A stretch of DNA of 64,000 nt from Brachypodium distachyon (Eukaryota; Streptophyta; Magnoliopsida; Poales; Poaceae), in contig NC_016134.3 of the NCBI RefSeq assembly GCF_000005505.3, positions 33,914,150 to 33,978,149 of the forward strand. Reading direction: 5' to 3'. A program made the position numbers and the translations under genes. The notes under the pieces were generated by a model that made no database searches, was not told the DNA's origin, and worked only from the letters and a program-made list of their open reading frames with translations. This document shows, in pieces, positions 24,815 through 36,611 of the stretch (positions within the stretch are counted from its first letter, which is position 1; every line of letters starts with the position of its first letter).

Positions 24815-25482
24815 TCATGATGACAATTTCTTGAGCATGATCTGTAATCTAGAATAATGTCAGATGACCCATTTTGTTTGTCTACCAAGCATTTCGGGGA
24901 AAATGGTTGGACGTATATTCTTTGGCCAACTCGTACATGATCAGCTTTTTTTTGTAGTACAAGGCTACAAGCACCTCTTTTGCTAGAATATACTTCCAAA
25001 CGCTGATGTGGTTGGAGAGATTGTGGTGTATCTGTTCAACACGGTGAACTGCCTAATTCCTGTGTAAAACATAACCCATCATCACTTGTGCTTTATTTAC
25101 TGTTCATCGCTAGTACTAATTTTGTTGCTTGCTAAATTCATAGTTCGTTACTTTATACTACTCCAGATGTGATCAAATTTGACCTCGAAATTTCACTGAT
25201 TATATAGAATATCACCTCCTCTAGCTATGAGTCTCATGTTTTCCGGAATTGTTGAATTTGTAATCGAAGGAACACCTCTGATTAGGAATGCTATGATCGG
25301 AGAAAATGCCCCTCTTTGCACCTTGCATGTGTCCGCTGAACTTATCAGGTAATGCATCCAACCTATTTCAATCTGTTACACTTCATGTTGCTATAACTTG
25401 TAGCCATCGATCTGATGTTGCTGATTATATAGATTGGCGATGTATCCAGTGAAAACTGTTATCCGGTGCAAACTTGCAGAAG

Positions 25483-25724
25483 GATAAAATTTATTACTGA
25501 GAGTCTGAGACTCAAAATGGTTCTAATAACCATTGGACATCGCAGCAACCACGATTTTGTACGATCTAAACCTTGGAGGTACAGTCAATGCGCACCAGGG
25601 GTTAATGATAAAATTTATTACTGAGACTCAAAATGGTTCTAATAACCATTGGAAATCGCAGCAACCATGATTTTGTACGTCTAAACCTTGGAGGAACAGT
25701 CAATGCGCACCAGGGGTTAATGAT
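25483..25724. repeat. Tandem duplication, about 120 bp units
   Basis: Copy 1 starts at 25483 and copy 2 at 25607. Both run from GATAAAATTTATTACTGAGA to GCGCACCAGGGGTTAAT with very few differences. Copy 1 has an extra 8 bases near its start. Confidence 0.9.
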
Positions 25725-25941
25725 ATCAGCAGGGATGTCTCAAGGTGAGCTCCATTGATACCATCCAGTTTTGTAATCCATTTTAATCGACTTAAAAGCT
25801 GGTTGGTATGTAACTACAATATCTATCTGATTACCAGAGGGTTCAGATGGTTTTATTTGGTTCTTAATCTGGGGAAGTGGGGTGAAAATATGGGTTCGGC
25901 AGCTTATTCATATTCTTTTAACTGTTCAATGTGCTCTCCGG

Positions 25942-26053
25942 TGTTTCGTGGCTGTTCAATTTGTTGATGGTTGATTCTGCTACATGATGATCAGAGATGT
26001 TTCGTGGCTGTTCAATTTGTTGATGGTTGATTATGCTACATGATGATCAGAGA
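25942..26053. repeat. Tandem duplication of a 56-bp unit
   Basis: 25942-25997 and 25998-26053 are identical except for one base (GATTCTGC against GATTATGC). The close match indicates a recent duplication. Confidence 0.95.
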
Positions 26054-26182
26054 GTCCATGTTTTTCTTTACATAGCTATCATTAGTTCAAACGAATGTTT
26101 GATCTTGGCTAGCAAAAGAAGAGCTTCATGGCCTACGTAATGAAGGATTTGAATGATGAAGGGACTTCTTTAAGGAAATCCA

Positions 26183-26360
26183 TTTTTTTTTCTCGAACAC
26201 GCCAAGCAGCGTGTCATTTTCATTGAGAAGAAAATACAAGAAACGCAAGTACGCCGAGGCAACAAAAAAACCAGGACCCAACGGAGCACAAAACAAGAAA
26301 AAGGAAAGAAGGAGAAAAAAAGGCCAAAGGCCGCTATACAAGAAGGAAAGAAGGCAATCC
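26183..26360 (-). mobile_element. LINE 3' tail fragment, antisense
   Basis: A poly-T run (from 26183) is followed by TCGAACACGCCAAGCAGCGT and GTCATTTTCATTGAGAAGAA, then A-rich sequence. This layout, read on the minus strand, is the poly-A-ended 3' terminus of a common grass LINE family as I recall it. Only the tail is present and no reverse transcriptase is visible. Confidence 0.55.
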
Positions 26361-27077
26361 ATTTGATGGACTCATTCTTACAGTAGTCGCAAACCTTCCA
26401 ATCTTCCATTATTTTCAATCCAACATGCTAGATCTCCAACTCAAGTAGTCTGGTATATTCTCTAGAGTACCAATTGCTTATTCTCTTTTGTCTTCCATAA
26501 ATTTAAATTTTCTATGTTTATACATTTCCAGTCTGGACTCTTGGACTTTCCTTTAATTTCCCCATTCCATTGTTTACGTGGCCAAAGAAAATAATCTAGA
26601 TGGATGAGCCATAACTCGATGACACCAGAATTTTATGCTTAAGTAGTTATATATGTTCGGATGGATAGACAACCCTTTTTCTTGGTAAAACTGCATTCCA
26701 TGTAGCTTTTCAGGTCTTAGTCATAGCATTGGCATTAATTTCTACATTTTTTTGTGAAATTGTTATGAAGTTTGCGCTCTTTACTCTTTTCTCCATGCAG
26801 CTCTCTTTCTCAAATTTTGCATCTCTCTTTCTTGAATGGCTCAACAGATATATGGTTTGGTATTTTGACTTGGGCAAAAACTAGCTGATTTTATCTGCTC
26901 TACAACACGTTGATCTGTGATCTTGAATGGCTGCATACCATGTCTGAGCTGCAATTCTACTACCTGATGACGAAATAATGATTTCCTGAGATATTATCTC
27001 TTCATGTCTGAAGAATGCACGACCTAGGAGGCGTACCTTCTCTAAAAATACATGGACACAATGGAATAAGTATGACA

Positions 27078-28072
27078 TTGTATTGTGCCAGTCAGCCTTG
27101 ATTTTTGTGTACATGGACAAAGGTCATTCAGCTATCATCTAGATAAAACTTACACACAGGTCTTTTCACTTTTCCCCTTCAAAGCACAGAGATCAAGTTT
27201 TTGTATTGTGCCAGTCAGCCTTGATTTTTTTGTACATGGACAAAGGTCATTCAGCTATCATCTTTAGTTCTGCTTCAAAACACAGAGATCAAGTTCTCTG
27301 AATGGGCAGAAATCAAGCTTCGTAACAGGTAGGCGCACAGGGTGCGCCTATATCGCTGCATCACCTCCTACCGCCAGTGCGGCGGCTGGGAATCTTATAT
27401 TTGGTCCGTTCACCAATTAATGCGTCCTCATTTCTTTCATCAACTACTATCAATGAATTCTGTTCAAGTATTATCAATTAATCAGTTGTTAAATCCTGAC
27501 AGGTTTTCTTCGGTTCAGCAACAACCAGGGATTGCGGCAAGCCGGTGTACAGGGTGAGAAAATTAAATCTGATTATTTCCTCTACTGAATTTTTGAAATT
27601 ACTTTTAGTGTTACTGATCTGAAACAAAATCATGTCATACTCCATGTATTTTTTTTCAAGCAAATCGCCACATGCCAAGGTGAAATGCTGACTGTTATTT
27701 GCATCGGCACGGCGAGAAATGGTGTTCAAAATTTCTTATTGTTTATTATTGTACTTCGTTACTCAATCATCAAGACTGACATGAACCAATCACCGGTACT
27801 GTTCACTTTCTACCCTTTCGCTTCATTTTGTTGTTTATGGCTTCTTTAATAAATTACAAGGACAAAAGTTTGAAGAGGTACGGCATTGTATTGTGCTAAT
27901 TGATCTTGCTTTTCCCGTTTTCCGATACATGAACGAACGTAATTCAGATACTATCCAGCTAAAATATAAACATACGTCTTTTCACTCTTATCTACAAACT
28001 AAAAGCACAGAAATCAAATTGTCAGAACGACCAGAAAACAAGCTTCAACCTCAGGGGCGCACAGGGTGCGCC
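27078..28072. repeat. Segmental repeat, three copies
   Basis: Copy A (27078-27200) and copy B (27201 to about 27348) share TTGTATTGTGCCAGTCAGCC, the ACATGGACAAAGGTCATTCA segment and CAGCTATCATCT. A more diverged copy C lies at 27886-28072. Copies B and C end with the same motif, GGCGCACAGGGTGCGCC (27332-27348 and 28056-28072), a 6-bp stem with a 5-base loop. Confidence 0.8.
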
Positions 28073-29046
28073 AAAAGCCCTAGTTTAGAGAGAATGGCAA
28101 TAAGTCGAACAAGGTTGAAGAAATTTGTGCTAGAGCTAGCTTGCCGTGTTTGGCCAGTTTCATCCTGAATCTGCACAGCCCTAAGAGGGACCATTGTAAT
28201 TTCACCGCTTGTTTCTTTGTGTACTCAAGGTTTGGGTACTGGATACCATTTATTTCTGGGGAGCCAGGAGTTACCGAAAATCCTGACCATTTACCGGACA
28301 GCATTTTTCAATCAAATTTTGAAATTTAACATTTTATCTTTTAAATATGATTATCCATTGCAGATATGTAAATTGTCAATACCACCATAGTATGCTGATG
28401 AAGCAATCTATCTTAATTTGCATGCCAAGGAAGCAACCAAGTTACCAAGAATTCACAAAGGGCTCTGCAGTTGCAAGGTTTACATACAGATAGACCGCAA
28501 TGACAGACAGCTGTGGTGGTTGTTGGGGCGTATGTATCGTGCTATCCTAGGCTCCTAGCCCTAGGAGGGCTCGTCACCCATTTTAGACGCCAGAGGATAC
28601 AGATTCTCTACGTGGCCTGGACGGACGGTGAAACGAACACAACGTTCCTTCCTTCCTTCCTCCCGAAGAGTCTCTAGTTTTGGAGGTCTCCTCAAGCAAC
28701 AAAGTAAAAGAAGAAAAAAGTACTTGTGCAGTTGTATGAAGACTGAGCTTGCGAGCGGCTATCGGCACTCTTGTGAATCTGTCTGTCCGGTGTGAACTCC
28801 CAACTATTTTGTACCTGCACGTACTGATCTTTCGGATTTCACCTTCATTAACAATTTATCGGCGCCGGCCGCCACTGCCAGAGATCGGACAGTTGTTTGT
28901 GGGATTTTATTTAAGAGGGACGCAGACGAAGCCATCAGCACAACGGAGCTAACTTTAGGCGCCACCCAGGCGTATAATGCCGGCGGTCAAAAAATATATT
29001 CTTCTTGGGTTGATGGCATCGTTAGGGGTTATTTGGGAGAACGATA

Positions 29047-29282
29047 CTCTCTCCATTTCACAAAGAATGGCATGCACGCATTTTAAGATTTTGCTTTGAT
29101 CAATAATTAGACTAACAATTTGCGATTTATGTGTTAAAAGATTATATCATTGGATTCGTATTTCCAAAACCTTTCCAACGATATAAAATTTGTAACATAT
29201 AATCTACATACAATTGGTCTAATCGTTGGTCAAAGTTCGACTTCGAAAAACGTGGACGCCATTCTTTGTGAAACGGAGGAAG
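29047..29282. mobile_element. Stowaway MITE
   Basis: A 236-bp element flanked by TA. Ends are CTCTCTCCATTTCACAAAGA and the inverse of CTTCCTCCGTTTCACAAAGA, matching over about 25 bp. It is non-coding; a Tc1/mariner-type transposase would mobilise it. Confidence 0.9.
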
Positions 29283-29721
29283 TATATTCTTAGTATAAAC
29301 ACGGAAAGCAAGCCAATTACAAATTTGCACTAAAACCACGACAAGTATTTGGAAACGGAGCGAGTATTTCATAATCGATGATATCATTATCAATGTCGCC
29401 TTCCTGTCCCGATAGCCAGAGAAATTGGGTGTCTGCCTTCCGTAGCCGCGCCGAAAGGCACACAGCGACACGTTTTGGCTTGCTCGTGAAATCCAACGCC
29501 AGTTCCATAGCGGATAACGGCGACGACTGGACCACTGGATCTGAAGGAGGAAATGGGCCACATTACCATCATCTCTCCCCTAAACCAATTGTTGTTGCAG
29601 CTGTCGATCTGAATCAGCTAGAAACTGCCATACAACCTATGCAGGTAGCAGCCGTAGAGAAAGTTAAAATCGGCTGGAGAACGCAATGCTCTTTAATCCC
29701 CCACTTCCATTGAAAACAATA

Positions 29722-29844
29722 CTCCCTCCGTACAACAAAAGATGTTCAACTTTATCAAAATTTGGATGCATTTAAACATGACTTAATGTATAGATGCATT
29801 CAAATTTAGTCAAAATTGAGACATCTTTTGTTGGACAGATGGAG
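29722..29844. mobile_element. Stowaway MITE
   Basis: A 123-bp element between TA dinucleotides with ends CTCCCTCCGTACAACAAAAG and ...CTTTTGTTGGACAGATGGAG, which pair as inverted repeats. Confidence 0.9.
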
Positions 29845-30240
29845 TATTTGATTTGAGGAACCAGATTTTTTTTTGTTTTCTTGGGATGTGGATTGGATTC
29901 GATCATCTAAAAATATTTGTCACGGTAAATGTATGTGTTATGAGTTGGAGCCCAGTGATCTATTCATTGTCTCAATTTGATCTCTCGTGTCTCTAACAGA
30001 ACACCTAAACACTTCTATATTTACGTATCACTATGCGGTGAATTCTGCTAAGAAGAAGAGATTTACTCTTCTCTTGCAACAGAAAAAAAAAACACTTATG
30101 AACGTTCTACTGCTCGTCTCTTGCTAGAAAAAAAAAAGCATTCTAAGGTTGAATGTACGAGTGTTCAAATCCAGTATGGATAAGAGCGGGGTACACTTTT
30201 GTAAAAGAATCTGGACATTTGCAAAACAAAACAAAGCGGA

Positions 30241-30351
30241 GTCTCAGATCCATATTAGTTGTCGAAATATTACATGTTTGTAGACACTTTTTATGTATAG
30301 AAACATCGATATTTAAACAAATTTAAGACAATTAATATTAATCGAATGGAG
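30241..30351. mobile_element. Stowaway MITE, degraded left end
   Basis: Internal inverted segments (CCATATTAGTTGTCGAAATA near the left, GACAATTAATATTAATCGAA at the right, ending ATGGAG then TA) match the Stowaway pattern. The left CTCCCTCC terminus is decayed. Confidence 0.7.
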
Positions 30352-30767
30352 TATTTCTTCACGGGTCGACAATACCCGTTGTAGCAAGTTGCGAAGCCTG
30401 ATTCCTCAAAAACAAAAAAAGTTGCGAAGCCTGATTCTGTGTCCGTCCTTCTTTATCCTCGTTCGTATAGTACTAGAGCCCACCGGTCGGTGAAAGTTTA
30501 AATCATCAAATCGTCGTCTGTCCAACTAAACACTGCCAAAATAAGCATCCATCACATTTAAAAAAAAAACGTCTAGGAGTATAAGATCTAGGTACAGTTA
30601 ATCGTAGCTTGACCAGACCCTCTGTTGGGTCATCTGGTCCGTCAAGGTCGGCAAAGCCACATCTCGACCGTCCATCCCGCCGCTAGGTTTCCCAATGAAC
30701 CAACTCCTCCTTGCACGCATCGATCGGAAGTGACACTAACAAAAACCACCTGCTTTGCTGCCGAGCA

Positions 30768-30775
30768 TATATATA
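30768..30775 (+). promoter_or_regulatory. TATA box of the HIR gene
   Basis: TATATATA followed about 95 bp later by a donor (AGG|GTAATCC, 30868/30869) of an intron that lies wholly in the 5' UTR and ends at 32430, 7 bp before the ATG. Transcription would start near 30800. Confidence 0.55.
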
Positions 30776-32437
30776 CCGTAATCCCCTGGGCAAGCGGAAA
30801 ACCCCAAACTCCCTCCGATTTCTTCCGGCCAAATCATTGGCGTCCTCATCTGCTCTCGAAGATTCAGGGTAATCCATCTCCTCCTCCTCGTCGGAATATC
30901 TTCTTTTTCTTCTTCCCGGGGATCAGATGGATGCATTCTCTCCGATTCTTTCGTCTCTTTTTGGTACTCTAGATTAGATTAGAATATTAGATGGATGGAT
31001 GCGGTCCTTGTGAGGACGAACGCGGATGCGCGCTGTTTAGGATTCTTGGGAATTTCTTCATGCTGGTTGTTGTTCCAAGATTTTTTTTTCCTTCTAGGTT
31101 CTTGTTATCGGTGGCTGCGATTTTCTTCTTCTCATAATGCGACTGATTTGCGGCTGTATCGTATGTGAGGAATTGGCCACTTTCTCTGGAACAAAAGAAG
31201 TTGCTCTGCTTCAGATAGCAGAGCAATCTTCGAAATTCGAGGCGGGTTTAGTCAATTACGCAGTTTCCTACTCGTGTTGTTGTGGATTCTTGGGTTTCAG
31301 CCGACATATGTATTCAGGTGTGGAACTGTTGTAAGCTAACATCGATGTATATCATGTTTTCTTGGCCACGCTTATATATTCTTAGTTTACATGCGATTTA
31401 AAAGCACTTGATTTGGGAGCGTGCATCTAGGATCACAAAATCTGTGGGTGTATGAAATTGCATGTTTAAACTATTTGTTGTCAGATACACCTTTGGTTAT
31501 TAAACCACCGAAACCATGTGAAAACTGCGGTGATCTATTGTGGGATATAGCTTGAGTTGTCAATCTCATGTACCTATATCTCTCTAGTTTGGAGATGTTG
31601 TTCAAGCTACCGATTAGCTCCCAAGAATTCCAGTCAGGTGGCCGTTCTTGCCTCTGATTTAAGTCACCCAGTCAAGTGCATTTATGTTATTTCTTTCACT
31701 ATTCACCACTCTGCACTTAGTTATTCTGGCAAAGCGTACTTCATAGTTCTCTTTGCCTAATTTTTCCTTCAGCTCTTCTGTTGTGCCTCATGTTCATGGA
31801 TTTTGAAAGCATCAAAGATTTCTAGAGTTGTCATCATGTTACAATTATAGCATGAACATGATTTGTGACACTCTTTCCTTTCTTGAACTAGGGTATATCT
31901 GATTTGTGGTAATTCTTTTTCTTTCATTTCTTGAATTGAACTAGGATAGTATTTAAATGTTGCTTACTAGTAAAGGGTGTCACCTGGAATGTGTGAGCCA
32001 CTCGCTATCTGCACAAGTCAACACGTCATATATTCATAGTTTGAGTGGTGATTTTATTACTTAGTGATATGCCCTAGTGATAACTGATACATTTATTGAT
32101 GCAGATGTCATGCTTTAACTGATGATTTTTTTTCTTTAGCATTATAAGCTTCGTTTGGGAAGTTATAATTGATATTGTAGTTGCTGCTAAATCTAAACCA
32201 TCTACGGAAATTTTGCCTGTGCTATCTGCCTTATAAATTAGAATATCCAAATACTTAGTAGATGGTTCATGCTAGGTAGTATATCTACCATGCATTTGGT
32301 CTGCTGCTATATGCCTGCTTCCGTAAAAAAATGATATATCTGATATAAGTTACCTTTCCGCGCTGCGCAATTGACATTTATGATTTGGTTCATGGAACGG
32401 TATGTAAGTGTTATCTTTTCCTCTCTGCAGATAAATC

Positions 32438-33862
32438 ATGGCTGGGATTTTAGGTTTAGTGCAGGTTGATCAGTCAACTGTGGCCATAAAAGAAACTTTT
32501 GGGAAATTTAGTGAGGTGCTGGAGCCTGGTTGCCACTTCTTACCTTGGTGCATAGGACAGCGGATTGTTGGTTACCTCTCACTACGTGTGAAACAGCTAG
32601 ACGTCCGCTGTGAAACAAAGACAAAGGTTACTATTCTATTTTGTTGTTATCTAATGCCCTACTAGCGTATTACAACGGACAAAAAACATCTCTGCAAAGA
32701 TCCAGCATATGTTCCTGATTTAGTGTTTCTTTGTTGCCCAATGAGTGCATTTTCGTTAACTTCTAGTAACTTAAGATAATGTCTTTGTAACTGTTTCTTT
32801 GTTGTCCAATTCTGATGTCTCATCTTTAATAACTCAGGATAATGTCTTTGTAACTGTTGTTGCTTCTATCCAATACCGTGCCCTTGCGGATAAGGCGTCA
32901 GATGCCTTCTACAAACTAAGCAACACAAAGCAACAAATCCAATCCTACGTCTTTGATGGTAAATTTTGTCTTTCTGATTGCACTGAATCTTGACTACATC
33001 CCATGTCTGGTCCAGTTTAGCCTTGTACGTGTCCTTTTATCCTGGAAAAAGGATACCTTCTGTTTCTCATAGAGGTATGTGGCTTATTTCAGTTATCAGA
33101 GCCACTGTCCCGAAGCTGGGACTGGATGATGCATTTGAGCAAAAGGATGACATTGCAAAAGCTGTTGAAGAGGAGCTTGAAAAGGTTTTTTGTGCACTGT
33201 TTGTTGTCTTAGAGCACAGGGCATATTTTGACTGACCTGATTTGTTAATGTTGTAGGCAATGTCTATGTATGGGTATGAGATTGTTCAAACTCTGATTGT
33301 TGATATCGAGCCTGATGTGCATGTAAAGAGGGCTATGAATGAGATCAATGCAGGTAAGTGCCAATGATCGGTTGCTTTCAATCCATATGCGTCAGATTAA
33401 ATAAATTGACAATAAAACATACTACTCCGTATATGATTTTATTTAATTCTCTACTGCAAACATGCTTAGATTTTTTTATTGATATCTTTCTGATGTTGTG
33501 AAACAGCTGCTAGAATGAGGTCAGCAACCAATGAGAAAGCTGAAGCTGAGAAGATAATTCAGATTAAAAGAGCTGAAGGAGAAGCTGAGTCCAAGTACTT
33601 GGCTGGTGTGGGTATTGCAAGGCAACGTCAGGCTATAGTGGATGGGCTGAGAGACAGTGTCCTTGCCTTCTCGGAGAATGTCCCTGGTACCACTGCAAAG
33701 GATGTCATGGACATGGTCCTGGTCACTCAATACTTCGACACCATGAAAGAGATTGGGGCCTCATCCAAGTCCTCTTCAGTGTTCATCCCCCATGGTCCTG
33801 GAGCCGTCAAAGATGTCGCATCTCAGATAAGAGATGGTCTCCTCCAGTCCAATATTGTCTAA
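32438..33862 (+). CDS. HIR: Hypersensitive-induced response protein (SPFH/band 7)
   Basis: A membrane-associated scaffold of the SPFH/prohibitin superfamily. HIR proteins form oligomers at the plasma membrane and are linked to the hypersensitive response. Exons: 32438-32626, 32838-32958, 33093-33184, 33257-33353, 33507-33862, giving 284 residues, the usual size. It starts [19 protein letters not shown]; Gly is third, not second, so the classical myristoylation signal is absent, although the hydrophobic start remains. The band 7 core includes [21 protein letters not shown] helical region ([20 protein letters not shown]) and a C-terminal part ([17 protein letters not shown]) follow. A 1.56-kb 5' UTR intron (30869-32430) precedes the coding part. 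Which HIR paralogue it is was not determined. Confidence 0.96.
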
Positions 33863-34682
33863 GAGGACCCTGGAAAGGATGGATGGCTTCTGTTTTCCAA
33901 GAGTTGTGAATTTCTGCATCGCTGTCCTAAGAATGTAGTATGCGATAAATGTTAGGGAACATCAACAATTTATCCACATGCACGCACTACTGTCAGTTTT
34001 ACACGTTGTTATTATCTAGATAATTGCCCAGTAAGACTTAGATAGCCAGACAACTGTCTTGAATGGTACTTGTTGCAAGTGAGCCTGGATGACCATTCTT
34101 TGCATATCATTTGGTGATACTCTACTATGCTGCATGAGTGTATGTTGATCTGTTCACTCCATCTGGACCAGATTGAGCTTAATTGATTTTGAGCAGTTTG
34201 TTCTAGTGAGCAACCTTGAGTCTTACGTACCGAGAGCCTTGTGATTGTGACTAGCCTTACTAAGAGTCTTTCGGCAGCGGTGGCAGGTCGGCCAGTATTG
34301 TCCCAGGTGCAATTGTGTTCCATGATGTCGTTGTGGATGTTTGTTACGGATTTTGTTTGGTCTTCTGCTATTTAACTGGGCAACTCACCTTGCTTTATTA
34401 ATGGATTGTGTTCTTTGTCCGGTTTTCTGCCAATTAACTAGGCAACTCTTTTCGCTTTATTAATGGATTGTGTACTTTGGATTCCTGTAAGAAAAAGGAA
34501 AATTCACCATGTAAAATTACACATACCGATTTATTAGGTATGTACATGATAAAGAGCAGTCTTCTGCAGTTAGCACTGGCACTAATGCTATACAGTACAA
34601 ATACACTTATGTGGTAATAATGCTCGAGTGCGCTGCTAAAATGGCAGGTGAAGGAATGAGGGGATCAGGGGAATGAGCAAGA
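33863..34682. other. Between convergent HIR and F-box genes
   Basis: The 3' UTRs of two convergent genes probably fill this space. A short direct repeat of about 60 bp (GGCAACTC...CTTTATTAATGGATTGTGT) occurs at about 34379-34411 and 34441-34473. No other feature was seen. Confidence 0.5.
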
Positions 34683-35240
34683 TCAAGGGCACCAGGTTCG
34701 CAGGCTTCTGATCGAGCAAGTCGGGCATGGCGGTTGCGTCTGGCGTTGGAAGCTGAGGCCCTGCAGATTCCAGGTCTCCAGGTACTCCTTTCTCCACTCT
34801 TCCCGTAGCTCCTCAGAATCGCGGTACCATTGCCTGATAAGTAAATTCAGATCATAAGTGAGGCCGTCAGGGTTTACCTGCAGAGAACATGACACAGTAA
34901 CGCAAGATTTTCTGTTGTACAAGCAGTCGCCAACTAATCAGGGAGTCTAATAAATGAATTAATCAGTGAATCAAGGGTAAAGAGCCTCAGCTCACCATAT
35001 ACCCTATTCAACAGATGCATATCATTCTCAGAGAAAGAAAACGCAGATGTATAGCAGGCATTCTGTCGAACAGCTCACGTGCATGAAGAAGGAGCGAGGC
35101 GGTGCTCACCTGCAGACGAGGGAGCAGCTGAGGAGGTCGACGCAGTCCAGCTGCGAGAAGACCCGCGCGATCACGTGCGCCGGGGCGCGCAGCGCGGCCG
35201 GCGTCGCGACCTCCCCTTCCTTTTGTGGCGGTGGCGCCAT
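34683..35240 (-). CDS. Very short F-box protein
   Basis: An F-box protein, expected to bind SKP1 in an SCF ubiquitin ligase. Exon 1 is 35110-35240 (start codon at 35240) and exon 2 is 34683-34833; GTGAGC and CAG splice signals fit and give only 93 residues. The F-box reads LRAPAHVIARVFSQLDCVDL then LSCSLVCRQW across the splice, and is followed by YRDSEELREEWRKEYLETWN. The C-terminal 25 residues contain a CPTC pair and end in TWCP. There is no LRR, kelch or other substrate-binding domain, so it may act as an adapter or competitor, or bind its target through the helical tail. The gene is convergent with HIR. Confidence 0.85.
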
Positions 35241-35947
35241 GGCCGATCCGTGCGAAGAACTCCGGTCGCCTCTGCGTTTGATTGGGCAAGTTGGCGATTA
35301 GCTACGGATCGTAACTAGCGCTGAAGAAATCTGTAGTCTCGAGGGGAGGTGATGTGATGTTTGCCGTGTTAGCGAAATTGTTGAATAACTAAGGAAGGGA
35401 TGCCAACAGAATGTTATCGATTTCCGTCTGTGTGACTGTGATGTGTCCTTGTGGTGATGTGTGCGAATGAGCGCATCTACGTCTTCTTTGCTGTGACTGT
35501 CATTGCAAAATTCGGGATTTGCAGTTGACTTTTTGTTCCTGAGACGTTGGCTTTTTTTAACACAGTTTGTTGATAAAAAGAACAAATCAAAATTAACACA
35601 ACCAAGAAAGAACTTCAAGGTCATGGTTCAATGGAGTCGGCATCTTTATATTTATATGGAATTCTGAGCTGCACAAACTGAATCAATATACTCCTAGTAG
35701 GTTTTGAATAGGCCTTTCGTGCGCTTATGGATTTAGTTTGGAACGAAAACGACCCAATAAACCATCCACGGCTCGGGGTTGAGAAAATTTATGTAGTGCT
35801 TTCTTAAAGAGAATAAGTTACTCATCTGCCGCTCGAGGCTAAGAAAATTTATGGAGTAGTAGTTCTCTAAAGAAAATATGTTACTCATCAATTCAACCAC
35901 ATTAAGCGTGTCGTTTCTCAAGTTGGTGTTAATGTTTATATTTGGTA

Positions 35948-36082
35948 ATCCCTTCATCCCATAATTCTTGTCGAAATGTTACATGTATCTAAACGTTTTT
36001 TAAGAACAGATACATCCACTTTTAGACAATTTTGAGATAAGAATTATGCAATTTTGAGATAAGAATTATGAGACGAATGGAG
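35948..36082. mobile_element. Stowaway MITE with internal duplication
   Basis: The left end ATCCCTTCATCCCATAATTC and right end GAATTATGAGACGAATGGAG are inverted. A 22-bp segment (CAATTTTGAGATAAGAATTA plus TG) is present twice in tandem near the right end, which is unusual for this family. Confidence 0.75.
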
Positions 36083-36265
36083 TTATCTTATAAGGATCTG
36101 AGCCGGTGACGTTGATCCTCATTGAGATATCTCGAAGTTCCTAAAATTAGCATTTTGACACCGTTCTAGGTAGTAGATATATGAATGTATCATGATCTTC
36201 TTATTAGTTTATTTGATCGAGGTATATCTTGGTGTAGGGGAGTAATTCTTGGTCAAAATTTGATA

Positions 36266-36371
36266 CTCCCTCTCATCCATATTACTTGTTGAAATATTAC
36301 ATGTATCTAGACACTACATAGATATATCCATATTTGGACAAATTTGAGACAAGTAGTATGTGTCAGAAGAG
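36266..36371. mobile_element. Stowaway MITE, right end degraded
   Basis: The left end CTCCCTCTCATCCATATTAC follows a TA. The inverted partner near 36345 (GAGACAAGTAGTATGTGTCA) is present but has diverged. Confidence 0.7.
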
Positions 36372-36513
36372 TATATAATTTCATATTGGCTTTGTATATT
36401 TGGACGGAGGCAGCACTTCTTAAAACAGTGCATACTTTAAATAATTTGCGTGGAACAGTTCTAACTTTCTCTTCAATATCCATGAGTGGAAACCCATCTT
36501 TGTTTAATTTCTA

Positions 36514-36595
36514 CTCTCTCCGCTTCATAAAGATTGGCACAGTTTTGAACTAGTTTTAGTCTAAAACCGTGCCCATCTTTATGGAACGGAGGGAG
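36514..36595. mobile_element. Minimal Stowaway MITE (82 bp hairpin)
   Basis: CTCTCTCCGCTTCATAAAGA at the left pairs with TCTTTATGGAACGGAGGGAG at the right; TA flanks both ends. The inverted repeats continue inward so that nearly the whole element is one hairpin. Confidence 0.9.
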
Positions 36596-36611
36596 TATTA
36601 TTTAAAAAAAA

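Larger units (their letters stand above)
24815..30767. other. Gene-poor, repeat-rich interval
   Basis: No complete gene recognised. The interval holds three sets of local duplications (25.5, 25.95 and 27.1-28.1 kb), a LINE tail (26.2 kb) and Stowaway MITEs (29.0-30.35 kb), listed separately. The remaining short open frames show no family resemblance. Confidence 0.5.
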
